A DNA stretch of 64,000 bases, from NCBI RefSeq assembly GCF_006716905.1, contig NZ_VFPV01000002.1, positions 186,001 through 250,000 on the forward strand. Reading direction: 5' to 3'. Within the stretch, counting starts at the first letter, position 1. Each line of letters starts with the position of its first letter. Source of the stretch: Acidovorax temperans. Lineage in GTDB: Bacteria > Pseudomonadota > Gammaproteobacteria > Burkholderiales > Burkholderiaceae_C. Below, in pieces: positions 19,738 to 28,597 of this stretch. The position numbers were made by a program, and so were the translations under genes. The notes beneath the pieces are model-generated. The model saw only the letters and a list, made by a program, of their open reading frames with translations. It was not told the DNA's origin and made no database searches.

Positions 19738-20784
19738 TCACTTCCAGGGGCGGTGGTAGGCGCCCAGGGTGTGCTGCTGGCCCTCGGCCACCTGGTCGAG
19801 CTGGGCCATCCAGTGGGTTTTGGGGGCGTAGCGGTGGGGCTGGGCCATGCAGTGGTCGATGGCCTCGCGCCACACGCGCGTCACGTCGGCCACATAGGCG
19901 GGGCTGCGCTGGCGGCCTTCGATCTTGATGGCGCGCACGCCGATCTTGGCGAGCTGGGGCAGCAGCTCCAGTGTGTTCAGGCTGGTGGGTTCTTCGATGG
20001 CGTAGTAGTTTTCTTCGTCGCCCACATCAAAGCGGCCCTTGCACAGAGTGGGGTAGCCCGCGTTTTCGCCGGGGGCGTAGCGGTCAATCAGCACACCGTT
20101 CAGGCGCGATTCCAGGCCCTGCGGCGTTTCTTGCCAGCGCACGGCTTTGGGGGGTGAGCACACGCCATGGGTGTTGGGCGATTCGCCCGTCACGTACGAC
20201 GACAGGGCGCAGCGGCCTTCCACCATCACGCACAGGCTGCCAAAGCCGAAGACTTCGATCTCGACCGGCGTGCGCTCGATCACCTGGCGCACCTGCTCCA
20301 TCGACAGCACGCGGGGCAGCACGGCGCGCACCACGCCAAACTGCTCGCGGTAGAAGTTGATGGCCTCGTAATTGGTGGCCGAGCCTTGCACCGACAGGTG
20401 CAGCCGCAGCTGCGGGTGGTGTTGGGCGGCGTATTGCATGAGGCCGGGGTCGGCCAGGATGACGGCGTCCAGCCCCATGTCCACGGCCTTGTCCACCGCG
20501 CTGCGCCAGGGGCCGGGGTTGGCGGCCTGCGGGTAGGTGTTCAGCGCCATGAACACCTTGCGCCCGCGCTGGTGGGCGTAGGCAATGCCGCTGGCAATGG
20601 CGGCTTCGTCAAAGTTCAGCCCGGCAAAGTTGCGGGCGTTGGTGGCATCGCGCAGGCCCAGGTACACGCAGTCGGCACCGTGGTCGATGGCGGCCTTCAG
20701 GGCGGGCAGGCTGCCGGCGGGGCAGACCAGTTCAGGGGCAGGGGCTGCGGTGGGGGTGTTTGCAGCAGGGGTCAAGGGTTCCAT
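19738..20784 (-). CDS. ubiU: UbiU, U32-peptidase-like Fe-S protein
   Basis: Partner of UbiV in oxygen-independent ubiquinone hydroxylation. The 348-residue protein has PELVCPAGSLPALKAAIDHG, the U32 signature region EIEVFGFGSLCVMVEGRCAL, and further cluster cysteines in THGVCSPPKA and YPTLCKGRFDV. The ATG at 20784 gives a short Ala/Pro-rich lead before the fold. It is the first gene of the ubiU-ubiV-ubiT-DGC-ubiX-ubiD series, downstream of an FNR-like site. Confidence 0.93.
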   Translation of the reverse strand: MEPLTPAANTPTAAPAPELVCPAGSLPALKAAIDHGADCVYLGLRDATNARNFAGLNFDEAAIASGIAYAHQRGRKVFMALNTYPQAANPGPWRSAVDKAVDMGLDAVILADPGLMQYAAQHHPQLRLHLSVQGSATNYEAINFYREQFGVVRAVLPRVLSMEQVRQVIERTPVEIEVFGFGSLCVMVEGRCALSSYVTGESPNTHGVCSPPKAVRWQETPQGLESRLNGVLIDRYAPGENAGYPTLCKGRFDVGDEENYYAIEEPTSLNTLELLPQLAKIGVRAIKIEGRQRSPAYVADVTRVWREAIDHCMAQPHRYAPKTHWMAQLDQVAEGQQHTLGAYHRPWK

Positions 20785-20862
20785 GGCAAGCGTTTCATCG
20801 CCAGCACCGGCATGGTGCCAAGGCATTGGCCGCCACCATAGTGAGCCCTGCGCGCGCAGCCG

Positions 20863-20876
20863 CTGATCTTCATCAA
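20863..20876 (-). promoter_or_regulatory. FNR/Anr-like site upstream of ubiU
   Basis: Read on the coding strand of ubiU this is TTGATGAAGATCAG, one mismatch from the FNR consensus TTGATnnnnATCAA. It is centred about 85 bp upstream of the ubiU start codon, a plausible place for an activator site. Oxygen-sensing control fits the pathway's role. Confidence 0.55.
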
Positions 20877-20998
20877 CCGGTGCGCACAATGTCAGACAAA
20901 TTTAATCGGGATTTGACCTGGGCGGGTCTGGCTGGCCCGCCTTCGCCGCGCGGTCAAGGGGCGTTCCGTGCCCGTTGACCTGGGCTGTTCATGGCAAG

Positions 20999-21058
20999 AT
21001 GCTATGAAAAATATAGCTGTCCGCGCTTGCTGGTAAAGCGCGGGAGGCTGATTTGGTT
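20999..21058 (-). repeat. Dispersed palindromic repeat (between hydrolase and ubiU)
   Basis: Inverted orientation: CTATGAAAAATATAGCTGTC, CGCGCTTGCTGGTAAAGCGCGGGAGGC, TGATTTGGTTG. The central CGCGCTT/AAAGCGCG hairpin is intact. It ends 13 bp beyond the 3' end of the hydrolase gene. Confidence 0.7.
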
Positions 21059-21071
21059 GCAAATGCCTTCG

Positions 21072-21941
21072 TCAATACCGCACGGCAAAGCGCGCCAGCA
21101 GCCAGTCGCGCAGCGTGTCGAACACCGGCGTGGCGTACTCGGGCGTTTCGTTGAACAGCTCGTGGAAGGCGTTTTCAAAGCAGTGCGACTGCACCACGGC
21201 CGGCGGTGCTGCCTGCGCAAAGGCCTGGCTGCCTGCGGGGCTCACCAGCCGGTCGGCCCCCGCCCACATCAGCAAGGTGGGCACAGTCCAGGTGGGCGCA
21301 GCGGCCACGGTGGCGGGGCCTGCGGTGGCAATGAAGCGGGCCAGGCGGGCGCTGATGCGATCGTGGCAGCGCGGGTCGGCCTGGTAGTCGGCCACCACCT
21401 GCGCGTCGTGCGAGAGGTAGTTGGCATTGAGCCCGTTGCCCACGCGCAGGTTGGGCGCAATGCTGGGCAGGGTGGACACCAGCAGCTTTTGCACCGGGCT
21501 CAGGCCCGCATCCAGCGCGGGCGATGACATCACCAGCGCATCCACCGGGCACAGGTTCAGCGACACCAGCCGCGCAGCCACCAGGCCGCCCATGCTGTGG
21601 CCCAGCAGCACCAGCGGCAGGCCGGGCGGCAGGCGGGCGCGGGTGCATTCGATCATGTCGGCCAGGTCGTCCAGCAGGCGCGTGTCGCTGCTGAGGCCAC
21701 CGCGCGGCCCGGCGGATTCGCCGTGGCCGTAGTGGTCGTAGCCGCGCACGGCAAAGCCCCAGGTGTTGAGCTGCTCGGCCACCGCGCCGTAGCGGCCCGC
21801 GTGCTCGCCCAGCCCGTGCACCAGCACCACCAGGCCGCGCAGGGGGGTGTCGGCGGCCACGGGCCATTCGTGCAGTGCCAGGTTTTCCCCATCGGCAGCG
21901 GTGAAGGGGCTGAGGGTGGGGGATGCGAACTGTTGGGGCAT
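21072..21941 (-). CDS. Alpha/beta hydrolase, monoacylglycerol-lipase type
   Basis: A 289-residue serine hydrolase. The oxyanion region is VVLVHGLGEHAGRYG, the nucleophile elbow LLGHSMGGLVAARL, the acid LMWAGADRLVSP, and the histidine FENAFHELFNE, an order and spacing typical of monoacylglycerol lipases/lysophospholipases. No signal peptide is seen. The natural substrate is not known. Confidence 0.9.
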   Translation of the reverse strand: MPQQFASPTLSPFTAADGENLALHEWPVAADTPLRGLVVLVHGLGEHAGRYGAVAEQLNTWGFAVRGYDHYGHGESAGPRGGLSSDTRLLDDLADMIECTRARLPPGLPLVLLGHSMGGLVAARLVSLNLCPVDALVMSSPALDAGLSPVQKLLVSTLPSIAPNLRVGNGLNANYLSHDAQVVADYQADPRCHDRISARLARFIATAGPATVAAAPTWTVPTLLMWAGADRLVSPAGSQAFAQAAPPAVVQSHCFENAFHELFNETPEYATPVFDTLRDWLLARFAVRY

Positions 21942-21972
21942 ACCGGCGCTGGAAGCTATAGGGTTACGACGA

Positions 21973-23478
21973 TCAGGGGGCTGCGGCAGGCGCAGCGCCT
22001 TGCTGTGCGGCCTGTGCCTGGGCCATGGCGGCCATCACATGCGCCACCGAGGCGGTGAGGCGCTTGGCGTAGGGCACGTGCAGGAACTCGTTGGGGCCGT
22101 GGGCGTTGCTCTTGGGGCCCAGCACGCCGCACACCATCATCTGCGCGGTGGGGAAGCCTTCGCTGAGCATGTTCATCAGCGGGATGGTGCCGCCCTGGCC
22201 GATGTAGCCGCAGGGCGCGCCAAAGTGCGCCTGCGAGGCTTCGTTGAGCGCTTGCTCAAACCAGGGCGTGGTGGCCGGGGCGTTCCAGCCCGTGGCGCCG
22301 CTCAGGCCCTCGAAGGTGACCTTGGCCTGGTAGGGCGCGTTGTCTTCGAGCAGGGCTTTGAGCTCTTGCACGGCCTGGGCCGCATCCACCAGCGGGGGCA
22401 GCCGCAGGCTGAGCTTGAAGGCGGTGTAGGGGCGCAGCACGTTGCCTGCGTCTTGCAGCGTGGGAAAGCCCTCGGCACCGGTCACGCTCAGCGTGGGTTC
22501 CCAGGTGCGCTTGAGCAGGGCCTGCAATGGGTCGGTGGTGGTGGGCAGCGCAAAGGTGGTGGAGCCACCGCAGTCGTAGTGCGCCCACGGAAAGCGGCGG
22601 TACACCTCTTCACCCAGGATGGCGGCGGTGGCTTGCGCCTGGGCCAGCCGGTCGGCAGGCACCTGGCAATGGAAGCTCTGGGGCAGCAGGCGGCCAGTCT
22701 TGCTGTCTTCCAGCCGGTCTAGCACCTGGCGCATGATGCGGAAGGACGAGGGCACCAGGCCCGAGGCGTCGCCCGAGTGGATGCCTTCGGTCAGGATCTC
22801 GACCTTGAGCGTGCCGCTGGCCATGCCGCGCAGGCTGGTGGTGAGCCACAGCTGGTCGTAGTTGCCGGCACCGCTGTCCAGGCAGATCACCAGGCCCACG
22901 TCGCCCAGGCGGGGGCGCAGGGCGTCGATGTAGGGCATCAGGTCGCGCGAGCCGCTTTCTTCGCAGGTCTCGATCAGGCCGACGATGCGGGGGTGGGGCA
23001 CATTCTGGCGCTTCAATTCCTGCACGGCGGCGATGCTGGCGTACACCGCGTAGCCGTCGTCCGCGCCGCCCCGGCCGTAGAGCTTGCCGTCCTCGTACTT
23101 GGGCGTCCACGGGCCCAGGTCGCTGCGCCAGCCGCTGAATTCAGGTTGCTTGTCCAGGTGGCCATACATCAGCACCGTTTGCGGTGCGTGGGCCTGGGTG
23201 GCTTCGATCTCGAAGAACAGCACCGGCGTGCGGCCCGGCAGGCGCACGACTTCCAGCGTAAGACCTGCCACTTTTTGTGACTCGACCCAGGCGGCGGCGT
23301 TGCGCACCACGGTGTCCAGCAGGCCTTGCTCTGCCCAGTCGGCCGCGAACATGGGCGACTTGGCGGGGATGGCGATGTAGTCGGTGAGCTGGCGCACGAT
23401 CTCGCTGTCCCACGCCTGGCTTACCCGATCAAGTGCCAGTGCGGGTTCAAGGGCGATGGGGGGTACGCGGGCATTCAT
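21973..23478 (-). CDS. M20 family metallopeptidase/dipeptidase
   Basis: A 501-residue di-zinc peptidase related to carnosinase-like dipeptidases. Metal-ligand regions are visible as VLMYGHLDKQPEF, YGRGGADDGYAVYA, ETCEESGSRDL and CLDSGAGNYD, with a late histidine region NAHGPNEFLHVPYAKR. The ATG at 23478 (MNARVPPIALEP) precedes the fold; a longer open frame is discarded. It lies 31 bp upstream of the hydrolase on the same strand. The IS630 element is inserted about 150 bp upstream of its start. Confidence 0.9.
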   Translation of the reverse strand: MNARVPPIALEPALALDRVSQAWDSEIVRQLTDYIAIPAKSPMFAADWAEQGLLDTVVRNAAAWVESQKVAGLTLEVVRLPGRTPVLFFEIEATQAHAPQTVLMYGHLDKQPEFSGWRSDLGPWTPKYEDGKLYGRGGADDGYAVYASIAAVQELKRQNVPHPRIVGLIETCEESGSRDLMPYIDALRPRLGDVGLVICLDSGAGNYDQLWLTTSLRGMASGTLKVEILTEGIHSGDASGLVPSSFRIMRQVLDRLEDSKTGRLLPQSFHCQVPADRLAQAQATAAILGEEVYRRFPWAHYDCGGSTTFALPTTTDPLQALLKRTWEPTLSVTGAEGFPTLQDAGNVLRPYTAFKLSLRLPPLVDAAQAVQELKALLEDNAPYQAKVTFEGLSGATGWNAPATTPWFEQALNEASQAHFGAPCGYIGQGGTIPLMNMLSEGFPTAQMMVCGVLGPKSNAHGPNEFLHVPYAKRLTASVAHVMAAMAQAQAAQQGAAPAAAP

Positions 23479-23630
23479 GGCGGGCTCCTGTCGGTGGGCA
23501 TTGCAAAAACGCCATTCCAACACAAGCCGGCCCAGGCCGCCAAGGCGCGGGCGCTATTCCGACGGCGCCTTGGGGCACACCGGCTGGGTGCGTGAAGGCG
23601 CCGAGGGTTCTATAAACTCGGCATGATTTA

Positions 23631-24712
23631 TTCATGAACTTTTGTAGATTGCGTGAGTCGAACGTTCATGGAAAAAGAAGATGCACGCAAGCAGTCGCGG
23701 GAAGTGCTGCATGAACGGCGCAAGCAGGTCATTCGCTTGCATCGAAAAGGTGTTGGCGTGATGCAGATCGTTGAGCAAACCGGGCTCAGTTGGTCTGGGG
23801 TTAACACTGCACTGCGCCTGTTCGAGCAAGGCGGTGCGGCCGCACTCAAGCCCCACGCCAGGGGAAAGAAACCAGGTAGTGGACGCAGCCTGAGCACTAA
23901 GCAAGAGCGCGTGATTCGAATGACCATCATCGACAAACGCCCAGAGCAGATCAAGATGGAGTTCGCGCTTTGGAGTCGGCCCGCAGTGCGCGAACTCATT
24001 GAACGCGACCTGGGGATCAAGCTGTCTGTGCGGGCGGTGGGCGACTATCTGGCACGCTGGGGTTTTACACCGCAAAAGCCGATCAAGAAAGCCTACGAGC
24101 AGCGGCCCGAGGCCGTCCAGGCCTGGCTCGAAGATGAATACCCCACCATTGAGGCCAGAGCCAAGCGTGAAGGCGCAGAAATTCATTGGGGTGACGAAAC
24201 AGCGCTGGTCAACACGGATGTGCGTGGCAGAAGTTACGCACCTGCGGGCCAAACACCAGTGACGCGCGCAGTCGGCGGAACGCGGCAAAAGCTCTCCATG
24301 ATTGCCACCGTCACCAACCAGGGCAAAACGCGCTGGATGATCATTGACGAGGCGTTCAATTCAGACAGGCTGATCGAGTTCATGCAGGCCTTGATCAAGG
24401 AGTCGCAGGGCAAGAAGATATTCCTGATTCTGGACAACCTGAGGGTGCACCACAGCAAGCCAGTCAAGGAGTGGGCGACACAGCACAAACAGGACATTGA
24501 ATTGTTCTACCTGCCCAGCTACAGCCCTGAGCTCAACCCAGAGGAGCGGCTGAACGCAGATTTGAAGCATGCGATTGGCAGCAAGGTTCCGGTGCGAACC
24601 AAGGCCAAGCTGCGCGCAGCGGCGACTGAACACATGACGATGTTGGAGAACACACCAGAGCGGGTCAAGAAGTACTTTGGTGACAAGCATGTCGCCTATG
24701 CGGCCTCATGAA
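23631..24712 (+). mobile_element. IS630-family insertion sequence
   Basis: Short inverted ends TTCATGA (23631-23637) and TCATGAA (24706-24712) are flanked on both sides by TA (23629-23630 and 24713-24714), the usual IS630 target duplication. It contains one intact transposase gene. The exact ends are my best reading. Confidence 0.7.
23653..24711 (+). CDS. IS630-family transposase
   Basis: A ~350-residue single-frame transposase. The N-terminal helix-turn-helix (VIRLHRKGVGVMQIVEQTGL) is followed by the DDE domain: D in IHWGDETALVNTDVRG, D in IFLILDNLRVHHSKP, E in SPELNPEERLNADLK. The frame begins with GTG at 23653; the ATG at 23668 is an alternative start. The stop codon lies in the right inverted repeat. 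Confidence 0.92.
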   Translation: MSRTFMEKEDARKQSREVLHERRKQVIRLHRKGVGVMQIVEQTGLSWSGVNTALRLFEQGGAAALKPHARGKKPGSGRSLSTKQERVIRMTIIDKRPEQIKMEFALWSRPAVRELIERDLGIKLSVRAVGDYLARWGFTPQKPIKKAYEQRPEAVQAWLEDEYPTIEARAKREGAEIHWGDETALVNTDVRGRSYAPAGQTPVTRAVGGTRQKLSMIATVTNQGKTRWMIIDEAFNSDRLIEFMQALIKESQGKKIFLILDNLRVHHSKPVKEWATQHKQDIELFYLPSYSPELNPEERLNADLKHAIGSKVPVRTKAKLRAAATEHMTMLENTPERVKKYFGDKHVAYAAS

Positions 24713-24754
24713 TAATCCCCGCCGGATCAATAAGACCCCGTTCCAAACCAGTTC

Positions 24755-25978
24755 TCAGAAAAGCGCTGGCTGGGTTTCGGGGCCCGAGTTGGCGGTGACC
24801 AGCGATGCGGGGCGGCGCAACGCCTCCACCACTTCCACGCGGTTGCGCCCCCGGTCCTTGGCTTCGTACAAAGCCCGGTCGGCGGCAGAGATCAGCATGT
24901 CCCAATGGTCGCCGGGCTGCAGTCGCCCGCCGTATACGCCAATGCTCACTGTCACGGGAATGGGTTGGCCTTCGTGCTCCAGGTGCACTGCCTGCACGGC
25001 TTCGCACAATTGCTGTGCCAGCAGGTAGCCGCCCCTGGCCGTGGTGTCGGGCAGCAGCACCATGAACTCCTCACCGCCGTAGCGGCCCACCAGGTCTTGT
25101 GACCGCACCCGCTCGCGCAGCACCTCCACCACGCTGCAGAGCACCTTGTCGCCCACCGGGTGGCCGTAGCGGTCGTTCACGTTCTTGAAGTGATCGATGT
25201 CCACCATCATCAACGCCATGGGTTCATGGGTGCGGATGGAGCGGGCCACATCGCGGTCCAGCGCTGCGATCACCGCGCGCCGGTTGGCCACGCCAGTGAG
25301 TGAATCCACGGCGGCCAAGCGGCGGTTGTCTTCATCTGCCCGGTCGCGGGCCATGAAGACAAACCCCATCGAAGCGACCAGCACCACCGCAAAAGTGCTC
25401 ATGAAGGTGAGGGTTTGTACGGCGCTGGACTGCATCAGCTCCGCGCCCACCCAGGAACTGATCCCTACCAGGCCTATGCGCAGCGCAAACACCAGTGTCT
25501 GAAAACTGAGTGCCCCCACCACCAGCCATGCGCCGCGCCCGCCCGTGGTCTTCCAGCGGGTGATCAGACAGCTCAGCAGCCACAGGTTCATGGAGCTCAG
25601 CAGCAGCCCGGCCACCACCACGCGCGCGGCGTAACTGTCTGCCAGCAAGGCCATGCAGCCAGCCATTAACAGCGGCAGCGCCACTGCGGCGGTGCGCGGC
25701 AGCCTGCGCCCCTGGAACTGCAACACGGCCGCCAGCAGGGACAGGTACACCCCCATCAGCAAGGTGTTGCCCAGGACGATGGAGAAGATGTCAGGGATGG
25801 TGCCGCGCAATGCAAACAGCAAATGCGCCACCGCATTGAACAGCAGCCCCAGCGCCCACCACTGCACCCCATCGTGGCGCCGCTCCGCGCCCACCACGGC
25901 CATGCCACCGGCCGTCGTCAGGGACGACAGGATGATCATCGCCAGCATCGTGGGAACGTGTGCGAAAGCCAGGGCCAT
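24755..25978 (-). CDS. Membrane diguanylate cyclase (GGDEF), second copy in window
   Basis: 407 residues: about six membrane segments in residues 1-215, then a GGDEF domain (DSLTGVANRRAVIAALDRDV, MMVDIDHFKNVNDRYGH) with GGEEF and an RxxD product-inhibition site (RSQD) five residues before it. It is a distant paralogue of the protein at 6165-7343. No known sensor domain. Confidence 0.88.
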   Translation of the reverse strand: MALAFAHVPTMLAMIILSSLTTAGGMAVVGAERRHDGVQWWALGLLFNAVAHLLFALRGTIPDIFSIVLGNTLLMGVYLSLLAAVLQFQGRRLPRTAAVALPLLMAGCMALLADSYAARVVVAGLLLSSMNLWLLSCLITRWKTTGGRGAWLVVGALSFQTLVFALRIGLVGISSWVGAELMQSSAVQTLTFMSTFAVVLVASMGFVFMARDRADEDNRRLAAVDSLTGVANRRAVIAALDRDVARSIRTHEPMALMMVDIDHFKNVNDRYGHPVGDKVLCSVVEVLRERVRSQDLVGRYGGEEFMVLLPDTTARGGYLLAQQLCEAVQAVHLEHEGQPIPVTVSIGVYGGRLQPGDHWDMLISAADRALYEAKDRGRNRVEVVEALRRPASLVTANSGPETQPALF

Positions 25979-26097
25979 GGAAGGGGCAGATCAATGAATG
26001 TGCGTTGGAGAGTGGGTGCCCCAAACAAGCCCGCTGCGTGCGGGCTTGTCCGGCGCATTCCAGCGTAGACATGCTGGCACGAAATCAGCGTGCAGGG

Positions 26098-26140
26098 CAA
26101 TAAGAAGTTGCGCTAAGAGCTACTGTTTTGATAGCGCCTG
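26098..26140. repeat. Partial copy of the dispersed palindromic repeat
   Basis: TTGCGCTAAGAGCTACTGTT followed by TTGATAGCGCC resembles one arm and the AT-rich end of the repeat. It is just beyond the metW stop codon. The other arm is missing. Confidence 0.5.
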
Positions 26141-26151
26141 GCGCTGCGCTG

Positions 26152-26736
26152 TCAGGTGTTTTCAAAGCGGAACACGGCCGTGCCTGCCCGTGCATTGGGC
26201 AGCCAGCGCACTTCGCGCCCGTCCTGCAGCCCGAAGGAGTCGAGGATGCGCAGGCGGTTTTTGTGTGCCAGCACTTCAAAATCCTTGTACGTGCCCACGC
26301 GGATGTTGGGCGTGTCGTACCACTGGTAGGGCAGGCGGCGCGTGACGGGCATGCGCCCTTGCAGGATGGACAGCCGGTTGGGCCAGTGCGCAAAGTTGGG
26401 GAAGGCCACCACGCCGGTGCGGCCCACACGGGCGGTTTCGCGCAGCATGACCTCGGCATTGCGCAGGTGCTGCAGCGTGTCGATCTGCAGCACCACGTCA
26501 AAGCTGTTGTCGCCAAACATGGCCAAGCCTTCGTCCAGGTTGAGCTGGATCACATCGACCCCGCGCTGCACGCAGGCCAGCACGTTGGCGTCGTCAATCT
26601 CCACGCCGTAGCCGGTGCAGCCGCGCTCGCGCTGCAGGTACGACAGCATGGCCCCGTTGCCGCAGCCCAGGTCCAGCACGCGCGAGCCGTGGGGCACCAG
26701 GCGCGCCAAGGCTTCCATGGTGGATTGTTCGCTCAT
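26152..26736 (-). CDS. metW: MetW methyltransferase-like protein
   Basis: A 194-residue SAM-dependent-methyltransferase fold protein that works with MetX in homoserine acylation. The SAM-binding glycine motif is [16 protein letters not shown], followed by [11 protein letters not shown]. Its start overlaps the metX stop by 4 bp (ATGA), so the two are translationally coupled. Confidence 0.95.
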   Translation of the reverse strand: MSEQSTMEALARLVPHGSRVLDLGCGNGAMLSYLQRERGCTGYGVEIDDANVLACVQRGVDVIQLNLDEGLAMFGDNSFDVVLQIDTLQHLRNAEVMLRETARVGRTGVVAFPNFAHWPNRLSILQGRMPVTRRLPYQWYDTPNIRVGTYKDFEVLAHKNRLRILDSFGLQDGREVRWLPNARAGTAVFRFENT

Positions 26737-27860
26737 GCAAACTCCTTTGCAATGCTATCGAAATAAGAGCGCATCACGCTCATGTAGCGGGCGTCATCGA
26801 GCAAAAAGGCATCGTGCCCGTGGGGGGCGTCGATCTCGGCATAGCTCACGCGACGGCGGTTGTCGAGCAGGGCCTTGACGATCTCGCGGCTGCGCTGGGG
26901 CGAGAAGCGCCAGTCGGTGGAGAAGCTCACCAGCAAGAATTTGGCCTGTGCACGCGCCAGCGCCAGGGTGAGGTTGTTGGCGTGCTCACGGGCCGGGTCA
27001 AAGTAGTCGAGCGCCCGGGTGATCAGCAGGTAGGTGTTGGCGTCGAAGTACTCGCTGAACTTGTCGCCCTGGTAGCGCAGGTAGCTTTCGATCTGGAACT
27101 CGATGTCCTGCGTGCTGTATTTCAGGTCCATACCTTCGCGCAGCTGGCGGCCAAACTTCTCGTTCATCACGTCGTCGCTCAGGTACGTGATGTGCCCAAT
27201 CATGCGGGCAATGCGCAGGCCGCGCTTCGGGATCACTCCGTGGCGGTAGAAATGGCCGCCGTGGAAGTCCGGGTCCGTGACGATGGCGCGGCGGGCTACC
27301 TCGTTGAAGGCAATGTTCTCGGCCGTGAGGTTGGGCGCACTGGCCACCACCACGGCGTGGCGCATGCGCTCGGGGTACTGCAGCGTCCACGAAAGTGCCT
27401 GCATGCCGCCGAGGCTGCCACCCAGCACGGCGGCGAGCTGCTGTATGCCCAGGCGGTCAAGCAGGCGGGCCTGGGCGTTGACCCAGTCTTCCACCGTCAC
27501 CACCGGAAAGTCAGCGCCGTAGATTTCGCCTGTGTCAGGGTGCGTGTGCATGGGGCCCGTGGAGCCGAAGCACGAGCCGAGGTTGTTGACGCCAATGACG
27601 AAAAAGCGGTTCGTGTCCACCGGTTTGCCGGGGCCAATCATGTTGTCCCACCAGCCCTCGCTCTTGGGCTGGCCCTCGTACACGCCCGCGACGTGGTGCG
27701 AGGCATTGAGGGCATGGCACACCAGCACGGCGTTGGACTTGTCGGCATTGAGCGTGCCGTAGGTCTCGAAGGCCAGGTGGTAGTCACGGATGGACGCTCC
27801 GCTTTGCAGCGTGAGGGCCTCCGGAAAGTGCATGGACTGGGGCGTGGCAATGAACGACAT
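26733..27860 (-). CDS. metX: MetX, homoserine O-acyltransferase
   Basis: First committed enzyme of methionine synthesis; it acylates homoserine. MetX paired with MetW often uses succinyl-CoA rather than acetyl-CoA, so substrate should be left open. The 375-residue alpha/beta-hydrolase fold has the nucleophile motif [27 protein letters not shown], and a late [11 protein letters not shown] histidine region. The ATG at 27860 matches the family start ([16 protein letters not shown]), but it directly follows seven T residues and lacks a Shine-Dalgarno; an ATG at 27875 (MSGFF) is the alternative. Confidence 0.95.
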   Translation of the reverse strand: MSFIATPQSMHFPEALTLQSGASIRDYHLAFETYGTLNADKSNAVLVCHALNASHHVAGVYEGQPKSEGWWDNMIGPGKPVDTNRFFVIGVNNLGSCFGSTGPMHTHPDTGEIYGADFPVVTVEDWVNAQARLLDRLGIQQLAAVLGGSLGGMQALSWTLQYPERMRHAVVVASAPNLTAENIAFNEVARRAIVTDPDFHGGHFYRHGVIPKRGLRIARMIGHITYLSDDVMNEKFGRQLREGMDLKYSTQDIEFQIESYLRYQGDKFSEYFDANTYLLITRALDYFDPAREHANNLTLALARAQAKFLLVSFSTDWRFSPQRSREIVKALLDNRRRVSYAEIDAPHGHDAFLLDDARYMSVMRSYFDSIAKEFA

Positions 27861-27861
27861 A

Positions 27862-27906
27862 AAAAAACCCGACATCGCTAAAAACGAGGCCGGGCAGGTA
27901 TGTCGG
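27862..27906 (-). terminator. Terminator-like hairpin in the metX leader
   Basis: On the metX strand, CCGACAT pairs with ATGTCGG and is followed by GTTTTTTT, immediately before the metX ATG. This looks like an intrinsic terminator placed to attenuate metX, or to end a transcript from upstream. No known SAM riboswitch could be recognised around it. Confidence 0.6.
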
Positions 27907-28026
27907 ACGGGTCTTTAGCAGGATTTATAAAGCGCCCGCAAGCTGTGGCAAATCGGCGCGTTCGGCAAATATACCAAAAGCGCGCCGGTTTGACTGGCCT
28001 GTGTGCCTGCCATCACCCCGACTGGA

Positions 28027-28593
28027 TCAAGTTGCGGGCGCAAAAATGGCCAGCAGGCCCAGCACCAGGAAGATCACTGCCGAGATCAGATGCACCGCGC
28101 GAATGGGCACCTTGCGTGTGATCTTGTCGCCCAACCACACCACCGGTGCATTGGCAATCATCATGCCCAGCGTGGTGCCGGCCACCACCCACAGGTAGGC
28201 GTTGTACTGTGCGGCGAGCATGACGGTGGCAATCTGGGTCTTGTCTCCCATCTCTGCCAGGAAGAACGCCACCAGCGTGGTGCCGAACACGCCCCAGCGG
28301 GGCTTGCCATCGGCATCGCCTTCGTCGAGCTTGTCGGGGATCAGCATCCACACCGCCATGGCGATGAACGAGGCGCCCAGAATCCAGCGCAACATCTGCG
28401 GGCCGATGAAGGTCGTGACCCAGGCTCCCACCGCGCCAGCCAGTCCATGGTTGACCAGCGTGGCCACCAAAATACCCAGAACAATCGGCCAGGGTTTGCG
28501 GAAACGGGCGGCCAATACCAATGCGAGCAGCTGGGTTTTATCGCCCATCTCGGCCAAGGCGACGATGGCGGTTGAAACAAAAAAGGCTTCCAT
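28027..28593 (-). CDS. GDT1/UPF0016 family Mn2+ exporter (MneA-like)
   Basis: An inner-membrane divalent cation exporter of 188 residues and about six helices. Two copies of the family signature E-x-G-D-K-T-Q are present (LAEMGDKTQLLAL and LAEMGDKTQIATV), one in each half, as in bacterial Mn2+ exporters MneA. Its start codon lies inside the 11-bp target duplication of the IS4 element, so its native 5' leader, which is a Mn riboswitch, now lies 1.45 kb away. Confidence 0.92.
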   Translation of the reverse strand: MEAFFVSTAIVALAEMGDKTQLLALVLAARFRKPWPIVLGILVATLVNHGLAGAVGAWVTTFIGPQMLRWILGASFIAMAVWMLIPDKLDEGDADGKPRWGVFGTTLVAFFLAEMGDKTQIATVMLAAQYNAYLWVVAGTTLGMMIANAPVVWLGDKITRKVPIRAVHLISAVIFLVLGLLAIFAPAT

Positions 28594-28597
28594 GGTG

